Source of the DNA: Brachionus plicatilis
Taxonomy: Eukaryota > Rotifera > Eurotatoria > Ploima > Brachionidae
Direction of reading: 5' to 3'
Assembly: GCA_010279815.1 (NCBI GenBank)
Contig: QEOQ01000180.1
Location: forward strand, 2,154,930-2,218,929
DNA length: 64,000 nt
Shown here: in pieces, positions 10,942-22,699 of the stretch
How the letters are laid out: every line of letters begins with the position of its first letter
Position numbering within the stretch: position 1 is the first letter of the stretch
Made by a program: the position numbers and the translations under genes
The notes under the pieces: model-generated
Databases searched by the model: none
What the model was told of the DNA's origin: nothing
The model's input: only the letters and a program-made list of their open reading frames with translations

Positions 10942-12902
10942 ATGAAATTCCTTTTTTTTTCTATAATTTTATTTATTTTTTGTTACGTTGAATGTTCACA
11001 AGCAAAAAAAGATCAGCCAAATCAAAAAAATTTAATCAAAGAAAAATTGTCTAACTGTAAAGTTAAACTAGATGATGAAAGTATCATAGATCTTAGCTCA
11101 TTAAATAATCCTTCAAATCCAATGTATGATGTTAAAATTGAGTTTACCATAAAAAGACTACATTTTTAATTCAGGTCGACAGTGGATGATACAGGTGAAA
11201 ATTATTTTTACTACAATCCATGTGGGCCAATTGATTGTGAATTTAATTCATCTAATTCTGCTGCTGTAAAATTTAATTATTAATTTTTTTAAAGAAAATT
11301 GTCTAATTAAAAAATATTTTAGGTTTGTATGAAAAAAAAAAATTCTGAATTAGTAAATTGTGGTGATCAAGATTCCATGAATTCAAGCTATTTCAATTCA
11401 TTTTATTTGATCTATCAACATAAGTAATATTTTTTCTCATTTATAAAGTTCTTTTTAATAATACCTAATTTGTTCATCTTAATACTTGAACCCATTTTCA
11501 CAAAATTTAACATTCACAAAAAATTATAAATAAAGGCTCGCGAAGCAGACCTGTTTTGACATAGACGAGATTGTTTTTGTTGAATGCACCAAAGTTGTGT
11601 GTCCGGCTAAAGAGGCTTCAATACCGAAACTCCTGTTCTGCAATGGTGGTTTAAAGAAAATCGGGTGTTTTTGTCTTAAAATTTATTCATATAAGAAAGA
11701 AATTCATTTGGCCAGCTAAAATAAACATTAGTTCTATAAAATCGCTATTTAACATGTTTAAAAAAATTTTATTCATTTTTCTATAGGTTCTTTAAAACTT
11801 TTATGTTTGAGAGTTTTCCAAGCTTCTTTTTATTTATAAAGTTTGTAAAATGTTGCTTGAAAGAATTTAAAAAAAGAACTTACCTTTTTCAATGTTGAGA
11901 AAGTCAAATAAGTGTTCGTTCGTCGAGTTTGATGGAATTCCCGCAGAAATCGTAAAAGCAGGAGAGCCTGTACTAGTAGAAGAGTTGCATAAGCTTTTCA
12001 AAATGGTATGGCACCAAGAGAAAGTGCCAAGTGATTGGGTGAGAGCCGTAGTGGTACCTTTGCACAAGAAAGGTGACAGCAGTGAGTGTGAGAACTATAG
12101 AGGTATAAGTTTGCTAAGTATTGTTGGCAAGGTCTTTACCCATATAGTGCTCGATAGACTCGTGAGAACCGTAGACAGCAGGCTGTCAGAGATGCAAGGA
12201 GGCTTCAGGAGGAATAGAGGATGTGCGGACCAGATCTTTATTCTAAGAAGGATAATGGAGATGGCCAGGAGAAAGAAAACACCGGTGCACTTATGTTTCG
12301 TGGACTTAAAAGCGGCTTATGATACCGTCAACAGAGAAGCCCTGCTCGGTGTCTTGGAGCATTATGGAGTGAAAAAAAGATCTGCCATATCAAAAAAATT
12401 TAATCAAAGAAAAATTGTCTAACTGTAAAGTTAAACTAGATGATGAAAGTATCATTGATCTTAGCTCATTAAATAATACTTCAAATCCAATGAATTTTAC
12501 CAAATTTTGCCAAAATTATCTCATAATCCTGAAAATTTACGAGGTTTTTCATAAAATTTCTTTTTTTCACTCTTCGGATTATACGTAATTTTTCGTAAAT
12601 ACTGTTATCAACTCACTACTGTACAAAATTTACTAATTTTAAACAACAATGTAAAATTTAATTTAAGAATTAAAATTTTTTTTACTAAAGTGAAATTACT
12701 TCAAGAATTCGATGTGAATGCCTAGATATGCAAAGTTTTGATTTTTACAGTGAAAGCCCAAAAGGGAATTATGTAAGCAAAATGAAAAATATTATTTATT
12801 AATTTTTATATTTTTTAATAGCAATTCATTTTGAAATCAAAGCATTGCTGCCCAGAAAAAAAGTCTGGGCTTGGTTTTGGCTCAGTCATTTTAATCATGT
12901 AA
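10942..12902 (+). CDS. Secreted MRH-like domain protein, copy 2 (5 exons)
   Basis: Tandem paralogue of the gene at 4178. Equivalent exons are 10942-11123, 11175-11265, 11323-11423, 12706-12772 and 12822-12902, with identical exon lengths for the first four and identical 51- and 57-nt introns. Read without splicing it appears broken: a TAA stands at 11167-11169. That stop falls inside the predicted 51-nt intron 1, so the spliced product would be intact (about 173 residues). Exons 1-4 differ from copy 1 at few positions, but the C-terminal tail differs because a run of A is one base shorter in exon 5. Intron 3 (1282 nt) is enlarged by a reverse-transcriptase fragment and a stray piece of exon 1. 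Whether it is expressed or a young pseudogene cannot be told from sequence alone. Confidence 0.45.
11892..12372 (+). pseudogene. Non-LTR retrotransposon RT fragment in MRH copy 2 intron 3
   Basis: Roughly 155 codons of well-preserved reverse transcriptase: DGIPAEIVKAG, VPLHKKGD, ENYRGISLLS, GKV, QGGFRRNRGCADQIF, then the first catalytic palm block CFVDLKAAYDTVNRE. It stops before the YxDD motif, so it is 5' and 3' truncated. GC content and codon use are visibly higher than in the AT-rich surroundings and than in the other LINE relics here. This points to a recent insertion or a different element lineage. At its 3' end the frame runs directly into a copy of MRH exon 1. The clade was not determined; the ECENYRGISLL style resembles RTE-like elements. 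Confidence 0.85.
12373..12492 (+). pseudogene. Truncated extra copy of MRH exon 1
   Basis: About 115 bases nearly identical to 4248-4360 (and 11012-11124), covering the part of exon 1 from the lysine-rich region to the NPSNPM codons. It is abruptly joined to the RT fragment upstream and loses similarity after CCAATG, at the position where intron 1 begins in the full copies. The upstream junction sits in a shared AAAAAAAGATC, a short microhomology. Confidence 0.85.
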
Positions 12903-14289
12903 AATTTATTTATTTATTTAATAAGAGATAATAAAGGTGATTTAAAAATTACACATTCATTTAGATTTGTTTCTGTTCCATTTATTTATCTTATTGGCGG
13001 AATTGTTTTTTTGAAGTTTATTAAAAAAAAGAATGGGACTGAGATGATTCCAAATTATCAATTTTGGTCTTCATTGCCCAACTATGTTAGAGTAAATCTG
13101 AAAACTATTTTTTTAAAAAGCGAAAATACAAAACTATTTTTAAGACTGGTTCAGCGTATGCGATGTCGAAGATAAGCGGAAATAATAGTACCTACAATGA
13201 AATGTAAAGCTGATAGAATTTATACAAGAAGAAAACCTACGTATCTTTTAAATTGTCTAAGTAATATGTATTTGGTGTAAAAAATTTAATATTTACCACA
13301 AACTAAACGATCCAGGACATATAAATATTTTAATTTTTCTAATCTTTTTTTTTTTAATATTTTATTATTCCGTAAAATGAAGATCCCATTAATTTATATT
13401 CAATTAAATTGCTTACAATTTAATCACGTAAATTGCATAAAATTACAGAGTTGCCTTAATAGTAGTATTATTATTTATTTCAAAAATTACGCCAGATTCG
13501 GTGATGACAAAAAAAATAATTAAATCTAAAAATATGAAATCACAAAAAAAATTGATTTTATATATATAAAAATATTAAGACACTTTTTTCTCTCGAATTC
13601 AAGAACAACATAAAGATTGAGATAATTTTTATTTTAACAATTAAAGATAATTTAATTTCCAGTTTGTTGTGTAGACCATTAACCTTGATAATAATAACAA
13701 ATGTAATCCTTTGATTACTGAAATCTAAACAATCGTCATATTTGCAAAAATAATTGTGACAGATACTTGAATTTTTTTCAAATAATTTAAGTAAAGCTTT
13801 GATTTAATTTATTTCTGATCATTTTAACCAAAAGACTTTTTATGATTTTCAAGGAAGTTGCTCAATCAAAAGAAGTTAACTGAATATTAATAAAAATATT
13901 AATCAATTTGTTTATTAGCTAAACTTGGTACTTGGTCTTGGTATTTTGATGAAAAATTCGATATAATAATAAAATAATCATTGATTTATTTTAATTAGTT
14001 ATAAACTTGATTATTGTAATTTTTAAAAATTTATTTAATTTAATGTTTATTTCCATCTCTTAAATTTGATACTCATATGTTTTGAAAACCTGTTATAAAT
14101 TGCTGACTGCTTGCAAGTTTTTTTGTTGGCTATGAGTTCCATAGATTTCGAACGCAAGACCAGCTTTTCAAAAATAATAGATGAAAGAATTAGAGGTGCA
14201 TGAAAAATTTGGTTAATTAAAAAAAATTAGAAAAAAATGAAAAAAAAGGAGGTTAAATAAAATTTTTTAAAAAAAATTTGACTTTTATT
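12903..14289. other. Intergenic, no gene recognised
   Basis: AT-rich sequence between the duplicated MRH region and the gene at 14290-15758. No ORF, RNA gene or transposon end is seen. Confidence 0.5.
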
Positions 14290-15758
14290 TCAATGTCTAC
14301 TTAATTTCTTCATTAGTTGGTAATTTTTGCATTCAAAAATAGCTGAATTGGTGAAATTCATTTCTTCTAAAACACTACAAATTAAGTAGATCAATAGCTT
14401 ACAGTCAAGACGATCTTTTTTCCTGCAATACTGATTCATATTTACACAATCGCATTTTAAGTATAATTCATTAATCTTGTTAAAATGATAAATTTTTTTT
14501 TAATTATTTTTAAAATTTACTTTTCTTATTTGGATTATTTTTCTCATTTCATCTAAACCGTCATCAACCGAACTTTCAACTAAATTTTGAGCTAATTCGG
14601 AATATTTTCTGAAAATTATTTTAAAAATTTAAATTTTTTAAATTTTCCTAAATTATACTTGATCATGCTTTGTACAGTATTCATTGAATTCGCTACGATA
14701 TCTTCAATAACACTTTTACAGAACTCTGAATTTTTTAGAGCCGTTTCTTTTAATAGATCTTCATTTCTGCTTTGCAAAAGTTCATTTTTATTTTTTTTGC
14801 TATTTGGACTTTTATTCAAAAGATTTTTGAGTGTAACTTTGGTATACTGTTTAAACTGGTTATTGTTCAATTCGCATTCAGAATCGGACAACCTTGGTTT
14901 GTCCAAACTAGACCGCGAGCTCCATTTTCCATCAAAATCATCCTCAAAGTCAACAATTATAATTGGCATTGTGTTATTAAAAGACTTGTTCATTTTATAA
15001 GATGGATTATTTAAGGAATGACGTCGCCAAAAAAGATCACTTTCATCCAAGCAATCCTCAGCAATATTTGGCAATGTCGGATTTGCGTGATCCGATTTAT
15101 AGCTGAAGCCGATCATGTCTGCGCTGTGCCGTCTTTGGAAGTGACCATGATCATAACTTAAACCAGAGGGCAGTTTAATTTTGATTTCAATTTCACTATC
15201 ATTATTTGAACCATGATCGATTTCTTTACCAAAATCATTAAAAATTTCATTTACCAGATTTTCTGCATAGATGTCATATTTTTTTATTAAATTTAAAGAG
15301 TCATTGAGCACATTTTTGGACATTAATTCGGAAAATGCATTCTCAATATTTGGTCTACACAATTCATTTTCTTCTAATTCATCGACTAATTCAACTAAAT
15401 AGCTATCTCGCTCACAAATTTCATCTTTTTCTATCTTTTCGTTATTTGGAATGAATTTTGATAAATTGTTCAATAAAAAAGACTTAATTAAATCAATAAG
15501 ACCTCTTATGAAGGTGTAATTGTCGCAAAAATTCTCCATCTTTAGAAAATATTCATTGATAAGACTTACAGGCAGCATTACTGCTTTTGGAGTTGAACAC
15601 TGTAAATTGGTTACATCCGGACGTATAAATTTAAAATCAAAATTAAATCTATATTTTGTTCTTAATTCGATCAACTCGATTAAAGAATTGATGATTTCGC
15701 ATTTTTTATTATATAAGTCGGTTTCTACGCTTTTGAGCATCATAAAAAAAATTTTCAT
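14290..15758 (-). CDS. Unrecognised protein with paired RRHS motifs (3 exons)
   Basis: My model: 15758-14659, 14608-14521 and 14475-14290, with introns of 50 and 45 nt joining in phase (2, then 0); total 457 codons. It has no signal peptide or membrane segment. The N-terminal ~150 residues are predicted helical, Leu/Ile/Glu-rich, with no family I can name. The middle (about 195-300) is acidic and Ser/Asn-rich and contains two RRHS sites (RRHSAD and RRHSLN, about 35 residues apart), typical of basophilic-kinase and 14-3-3 sites. A Lys/Asn/Ser linker leads to a helical C-terminus, and exon 3 is cysteine-rich (CDC, C, C, C). A scaffold or regulator is possible but not shown. The start could instead be Met6 or Met7, and upstream exons cannot be excluded. 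Confidence 0.6.
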
Positions 15759-17027
15759 ACCATTTTTTAAATCTTAAACTTATTTAAAATAAAAAGAAGA
15801 CTTAAGGTAAATAGAAAGTATGAGAAAATAAAAAACCTGTGTCAAGGCGGATAAATTTTATTTAAATGATTGAAATTTCGTCTAGAGAATTTATCTAGAA
15901 ATATCTGGGCTAATTAAATTTATAAAGATTTTCACAATGCGTTTGCTTAAATTTTTAATTAACAAAGAATGCTTTTAATTAAAATTAAAATAGAATTTTA
16001 AATATTTGAAAGCCAAACTTTTTTCATTATCTTATAGCAATTTTCTTTTAATCTTGAAAAAAACACAACCTTTTTTAAGAGGCTATTTAATTTAATTGAT
16101 TCGGAAACTAGTTAAATGAGAATTTTATTCAAAATATTTAGTACAAAAAATTGATCAAATTTTCCACAAACTATTCTTAAAACAAATTTTAAAATTCAGA
16201 AGATTATTTTACAAAAAAAATTTAGTTTTATAATTTTTTTAGATTCGAAATTTTAAATTTAATTCAAAAAAATTACAAAATTATTTAAGAGGTAAAGGTC
16301 CCTGAGGCGGGTATTTTAACAATCTAAAATTCTTTTAATTAAAAGCATTTTAATAACTAAATTTGTGTTATTGTAAAATATTGAATTTGAACAAATTTGC
16401 ATCAACTTGTTGATTCAAAACTCCACTCAAGATTATTTCTTCACTGTATATTGCTTAAAAAAAAATATGATAATTTCTTTCTAAAATTAGAACAAAAGAT
16501 TTTAATTATAAATTGACTAAATCCTCAAGGTTAAAATTTGAAATTTGAAATCTAAATTCAAGTTAAGTCATAGCTTGGACTTAGACTCATTTGTTAAAAA
16601 CAGTTTTTGTAGACTATGTTTCAAAAATCAACAGCATTTGTTTTGCTTATTTAAAATAAATTTTAATATCAATTTTAATGATTATTTCAACATTTTTTTT
16701 GTACCACTAAATTTCACAAAGCATAGTTTTGCATTAAGATAATTCTTAGCACAATTTTGTTGCTAAAATATTATGTTTAATGAAACACTAAAAAGGTAAA
16801 TATGGTGCAGCATAATCGAACGAGGGAATACGGTAACTACTAAATAAATTCATCGAAAGAACCTTTAGATTATTTTTCAGCTCAATATTATAGTTTTTGG
16901 ATTTGGTTTGGTCTTGATGCCTCTTAACTTTAAAAACCAATATAGTGTTACATTAAGCATAATTCAATTTAACAAAGTGGTGCAAGAATTCTTACTTTTT
17001 TAAAACCATAAGACCCCTATTTTTTAA
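15759..17027. other. Intergenic, may hide the last PAXIP1 exon
   Basis: AT-rich sequence between the end of PAXIP1 and the next gene. If the GTGAGT donor at 17098-17093 is used, a final PAXIP1 exon should lie here, but I could not find one that resembles the family's C-terminus. Short ORFs in it look random. Confidence 0.4.
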
Positions 17028-20000
17028 TTAAAATTTTTTGTTTGTATCTTTGATTTGCTTTAAATATAAAAAACGAAACAAATAAATAAATGACTCACGA
17101 ATTTTTTTTTCAATAAAAGGCTTTAAAATGCACAGATCAGCTTGAGATCCTACAATTACGTATTTGCTTTTCAGATTCTAAAAATTTATATTTTAAATGA
17201 AATGCATGTTACACAAAAAATTAATTTTTTACAGTTTTGAATTCATCTAAAAATGGTTCATGTATCATAGGTAACGTAGGAATATCATTGGTAACCGATC
17301 CACCAGCAGCATTGATCATATCAGTAAGATCTTGATAAGATGGTCTTACACTTGGACTCAAATAAAATACTAGACCCTATTAAAATATTTAATTGATTAA
17401 AATTTTAATTAAAAAAATCTTTTGACTTTACATTAAACATTGGACGACGTTTTGCTCGCTCCAACGAATCTTTTAAACTACAGCCATAATAATTCTCGAA
17501 CCATTCATCTTTTACTTGATAGTCACTTGGATCAAGAAACCTTCCATTCAATTTACTATCGATAATCCATTTAATCGAAACTATATTTTCAACTGTACTA
17601 ATACACTTTAATAATTTAGCAGTTCGATCTATTTTGTCAACCACTAATAAGGTTGCTTGGCGCGGTTGTTTGGCAATAATTCCCCCAAGACCAATTACAT
17701 CCTTAAAATTTTTTTGTTTAAAAAATTTAGAAAAAAAATAAAATTCCAAATACTCTTTGAAACTGAGCCGTCCTAGAAGACTCAATTCCAGTGAACAAAA
17801 CAATTGGTATATTCGATTGTGATCGTTGCCAAGTCAAACCAACTTTTTTCATTTTATTAGGCGACTGATCAACTTTTTCATCAAATTCTGATCTCTTACT
17901 GGAATATTTTGTATTCACAGAATTGTTTGATTTGAATGCCAACGGTGGACCTAATGGCAGATCGTTTTTCCAATGTTTCATAAAATCTTGTACCATCGAT
18001 GTGTCGAAAGCAAAATGATTGTAATTGTCACAGGTTGGAATATTTTTGTATCGTTCTTCAATGGGCTTGTTTAAAGCATATGTGTTTCCCAGATAGAGTT
18101 CCATTAGCCAATTGGCATTTACAATTGGTATGCTCCAACATTTTGCCTTTTCTACTTTAGGACCTTTTAGATTTTTGGCAATTAGGAAGGAATTGATGTT
18201 GGACAAATATGATGAGTATTTTCCGCCAAGTAGCCAAACAACCTGAAAGATGAATAGCTTTTCTTTGCTAGTGAAACCGTGAGAAGAGAAAATGTGATTT
18301 TTTAATGGTCCTGCTTTGTGTTCATAGGGCGAAGGAAAATGGTACACCAACCATGGTGACCTGTAGACTTGTTCTTGCAAAACATCTTCAAGCCAGTAAA
18401 CAGTGGCTACTTTAATGCCATTTTCAGCTGCTTTTTTAAAGCATTTCGTGAATCTGTTCGGACATATAAAGTGAGTTATTTGGCTCACTGAAGCCGAGTC
18501 ATCCAGACTAATATGATTTAACAATTTTCCACCGAATTTTGCAATAACATTTTCCCAGTCATCAAAGCAGTCCTTGGGATAAATTTCTTCATTTGCTTTT
18601 GTGTAAAAAACACATCCGTATAACAAATTAGAGTTTATCTCATTGTTTTTGATGCTATCAGACTTGTTTTCATTAGAAGCAGCTGGTTCACCATCAAGAT
18701 CCAAATCAAAATTTAACTTGCCTGAATTTTGAACGGGTTGAATTAAATCGACCTGTAGTGGCTGAAGGCCATTTGTATTTAGGCCAAAATTTTCCAAGGC
18801 TTCTTTTTCTTCGCTTGCTTGTTTATTTATAACAGAATCGAATATTTCGTTCATACTGTCATTTAGTGAATAACTGGCTTTGTTATCGGGTGAATTTTTT
18901 TTTTTGGTCAAAATTTTTTTAGGTGTTGTTGGCTTTGGCTTAGATGGAGTGGTGACATGATGTCCATTGGTTTCATTGTGCACAGTGCTCACGTCCACAC
19001 ATATGACGTGAGCATCGTATGTTGATTTTTGTTCATTTTGAGTATTTGAATTTGATGAGTTTGTTTCCGGATTCCTTGATTCCGATGACGATTCGATTTG
19101 GATATTTTGCTCACAAATAAAATTATTTGCATGACTTTGTAAATAATTTATCTTGTCAGAATTATTGGTGAAAAGAGTTAAATTTTTTGAAAATTTTTTT
19201 GTCGAACTCCAATTTTCACAAGTGTGTTCTTGATACGTTTTATTTGCTTCAATTTCTGTAGGTTTAAAGGCCTCTTCTAGGATGTTATCTGATTCTCCAC
19301 TCTTTAAATATTTTGGATGGTACATTTTCTCATCGAGTAAAGTATTCTGCTTAATGGAATCAGTGACCCAATCAGGAGTAATAAGTTTTAATTTTGAATC
19401 TAATTTTTCGCTACGGAAATCGAAATTCACCGAAAATGCATGTGTAGGCTGACAATTTAATGTTTCTACATCATCTGTATCGGTATCAATTAGCTCAGCG
19501 CCATTATATGACAGCAAAGCATGGATCTCCTTGGCAAGGTTTTCGGACATGTTTACATTAATTGCTTTTATCTGAGCGAATAGTCTATTCTCATTGCTGG
19601 CTAGAAACGGTTTAGTACTAAAAAATAATTTAAATTAAGTTTTTGCTCATAAAAAGACTTGAATTTGGCAATCAAGATTTTTTAATTTGCTGGATGAAAG
19701 CAAGAAAACACTCATATGTTATCTGTATCTGATTTTTAATAAATATCTAATTGAAAACATAATGTAATATTTTTTTTCTGGGAAGAATATAATTGAATAA
19801 ACAATTGAATTTATAAAAATTATTTATTTTTTTAATTTTACTTTAAATAGATATGGTTACGCAAAAAAGTTCTTAAGCTTAAATTTTTGTAAGTAATCAT
19901 AAAACGAAATTTAATCATATTTTTTGTACTGTTAGAAATTTTGAAAAAAATTGAAACTTATTGAATTCGATGTCTAATTTTTAATCTTATTGCCGTATAG

Positions 20001-22699
20001 CCTTGTAATGATGTGCATGTATTTATGAATTTTAATTCAAATACCAGATTTTTCCCTTATAAAGACTACAATAAAGCCCATGTTATTTTTTCTTTAATTT
20101 TAAGATCATATTTTTAAACTCGGTATTTGCTTAGTTATGAATTTTAAACATTCATAACCAAGCTTTCGATTTAAAATATCGGTTTAAAAATTAAATTTCA
20201 AAAAAATAAAAAAATAATTTTTATTTCGTTTTTGAAAATAAGTTTTTAACTTTAAATTAAAGAAAAAATAACATGGGCTCTATCGTGGTCGGGAAAGCCT
20301 GGTATTTGAGTTTAGATGCATGCATATCATTGCAAGGGTATACAGTAACTTGAAAAAAAAATTAACTAACATTTAACATCTATTATTCAATCTGTTGATA
20401 AAAATATCAAAAATATGTTCAATTATAATTCTTAAATTAACTGCACAAAATATTTTGCTCTTATATATTTTTATTTAAAAATTCAAGTTGATCTGACCAA
20501 AAAAAGGCTAAACCAACCTGGAAGTATCTCGAAAAAAATAAGATATAAATAAAAAGAAGAAATTTTTAATTATATTGAAGAATGATTATCATATTTGATC
20601 AAATCCCTTTTAAAACTTTAATAATAATTAGGATGGCTCGATTGAAAATAAGTTTTACAATCGAATAATTTATTGCTATACACTGATATAACTTTGGTAA
20701 GTTAAAATTTAAAATTTTTAATATCTCTAATAAACAGAGCTAGTCAAATAGTTGGTGTATTATTAATAAATGCAAAGGATCAAAGATTCAAAACCTGATG
20801 AGGGAGAAAAAATTGATAAAATATCTCTGCAGACCGACTTTTTTAAAATTACGATAATTAACGATAAATGACGTTTTTTTATGTAAAATAACGTTAATTT
20901 AAGTAAAATATGATGAGATCCTCGTTGCAAAACAGTGCTGTAAGTCGAAAATGGTAGCCTTTTTTTAACATTCGTCCCGGCTTAAAAATGCTTGTTGCAA
21001 AAAATTAACGCAATTATTTTTAAAATTAATAATTAATAAATAAATTAAATAAATTTGACTTTAATCAAATTTTAATTTTTTTTTACTTTATTTTACAAAA
21101 TTTATCTTTAAAAAAAAAATTAATCAAAAAATTTGGATTTGGATTTGGAAAATAAAATTTTGAATGGAAAAATCCTAAAAAGAGCCAAAATCTAGCGATT
21201 TTTTGGAATTTTTTGAAAATTGGCAATTTTATGTAAAAAAACGTTATTTATCGTAATTGTGCAAAAATGGCTCTATAAAAAGTACAATATTGTACAATTT
21301 TTGTGCAACCGAATTCCAGGCTCTGCAAAAACTCTGCAATTTTCTGTAAAATGCACACCATTAAAAAATATTTAATTAAAAAATGCAATAAATTGCAGAG
21401 TTTTTGCAGAGTCTGGAATTCGGTTGCACAAAAATTGTACAATATTGTACTTTTTATAGAGCCATTTTTGCACAATTAGAAAATAAATTATAGCGTTTTT
21501 ACTTTTTGTACTGTAATTTTTGTACTAAAATTTCACATATCCGTATTTAAAATATTTTCAGATCCTGGTAGAAAATCAGTGTTGTATGTAATAATTGCGG
21601 TATAAAAGATCAACTCTTGCAGTAACCTCTGATTCAGCTCGGAGCCATTTCGCAAAAATATACTGGAAAGGAAGATGAGTGCATCCCTATTATCCGCTAG
21701 TATAGCAAAGTGACCAATTATTTATGTATTTATAAACAGATTTGGTGAAAAATAAACAAAAATTAACTTAAAAATCAATTAGTTAAAGTCAACTTTGATA
21801 TTGAAAAATTTATTTTTATAGGCAAAGCCAAATTTTGCTTTTAAAATTTTATCCTAAAAAAAATAATTTCTATGATTTTTATGTGGAATTTCTTTAGTAA
21901 ACCTTTAACATTTAGACATTTTTTCAATGACTTGAAGTGCCTTGAGCATTATTTATTTGACTTTAATTTTTTTTTATTCAGAAGTCAAAGTCAAATCTGA
22001 ATTTGACCATTTTTTCTAATAGACATTTTTTTTCCGAAAATTTTAAATTTTTCTTAACATAATCTTAGAATTGTTGTGTGTCAATAAATTATTTTATTGC
22101 AACACCATGTGTCAATAGACGTTCCGTAATAATAATTGAACTTACGGTAATAAACATTCACATTTTAGGCACGATCTGAACCAATTACTTGTTACGATGG
22201 TTAAATCGAATACCTCTTTAGCTTCACAGAAATCAGCGTTTGAATTTGGATCTTCACCATTTTTATCATAAATCACATGTGTAATAAAAGTAGTTAAATA
22301 TGATTCTTTATTAGCTCCATTGTTTTCCAATATTTGATCGATCTGAAATCAAAATACTCCAAATAACAATCAAACAATTAAATCTTAAAATTTTCTTACA
22401 AATGGATCTGCACAGTTTATGGTATAATAGCGAACATCTGAAAACAAACTTGACTTAATCTCAGTTAAAGGATCACTTGAAGGCACTGTATTAATTTTTT
22501 CGCTAATTTCTACGTTTTTAAGATTTCCGTTTTGATCAAAAGGTTCATCATGATATTTTACGCAGCTGTTAAATTCAAAATTTGTTTCGGCGTTTAAATT
22601 GATTGGACTCAAGTCAACATTTTCTTGCCATTCTTTTGGAGAAATAGTTTGGTTGTTAACTTCCTCGTAATAAACTCTAGAGTCTATGATTTCATCCAT
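17028..22699 (-). CDS. PAXIP1: PAX-interacting protein 1 (PTIP), six BRCT domains
   Basis: Nuclear adaptor of the MLL3/MLL4 histone H3K4 methyltransferase complexes and of the 53BP1 DNA-damage response, through BRCT recognition of phospho-serine motifs (known for the family). Exons on the minus strand: 22699-22400, 22342-22146, 19617-17754, 17701-17432, 17376-17233 and 17177 onward; all junctions keep phase. BRCT1 spans residues ~87-165, BRCT2 ~170-275 (ITPDWVTDSI, YHPKYL), BRCT3 ~496-590, BRCT4 ~590-690 (GFTSKEK, NANWLMELYLG), BRCT5 ~768-870 (VLFTGIESS, DKIDRTAKLL, LERAKRRPMFN) and BRCT6 from ~878 (FYLSPSVRPSYQD). Between BRCT2 and 3 lies a Ser/Asn/Thr-rich linker. An ~85-residue N-terminal extension precedes BRCT1. 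The BRCT1 exons are separated from BRCT2 by a 2528-nt intron. The C-terminus is uncertain: exon 6 either runs to a stop at 17028 or splices at 17098 to an exon I did not find. Confidence 0.88.
19990..20347. mobile_element. Hairpin MITE, family with CCGTATACCCTTGCA ends
   Basis: Arms of about 100 bp are imperfect inverted repeats (19990-20102 against 20249-20347). The ends read CCGTATAGCCTTGTAATG on the left, and CTGTATACCCTTGCAATG inward from the right. Both arms include GCCCATGTTATTTTTTCTTT. A shorter, perfect member with the same ends lies at 33654-33824. No coding content. Confidence 0.8.
20849..21257. mobile_element. MITE with ~30-bp terminal inverted repeats
   Basis: The left end (TTACGATA... 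AATGACGTTTTTTTATG) is inverted at the right end (CGTTATTTATCGTAA). The left arm carries a small internal duplication of ACGATAA. It abuts the hairpin at 21255-21477. It is non-coding and inside the PAXIP1 intron. Confidence 0.6.
21255..21477. repeat. Long near-perfect hairpin, ~87-bp arms
   Basis: Bases 21255-21343 pair with 21389-21477 with only a few mismatches, leaving a loop of about 46 bases. Each arm contains the self-complementary ACAATATTGT. An apparent ORF across it is an artefact of the symmetry. It lies in the PAXIP1 intron, so the pre-mRNA would fold into a long duplex here. Confidence 0.9.

Larger units (their letters stand above)
19618..22145 (-). other. PAXIP1 2.5-kb intron hosting three hairpin elements
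   Basis: The donor GTAAGT at 22145-22140 and acceptor TTTTAG ending at 19618 join CC|T in phase. All other PAXIP1 introns are 52-57 nt, so this one has grown by insertion. It holds inverted-repeat elements at 19990-20347, about 20849-21257 and 21255-21477. Confidence 0.8.

Noticed and set aside
11167..11169. In-frame TAA as proof that MRH copy 2 is a pseudogene
   Set aside because: The codon lies within a predicted 51-nt intron present in both copies, so the stop alone is not evidence of inactivation.
16545..16742. Candidate last exon of PAXIP1 or a small gene
   Set aside because: Neither strand gives residues resembling the end of BRCT6, and the plus-strand ORF is low-complexity.
21248..21475. 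75-codon minus-strand ORF
   Set aside because: It coincides with the hairpin; both arms read through by symmetry and there is no protein motif.
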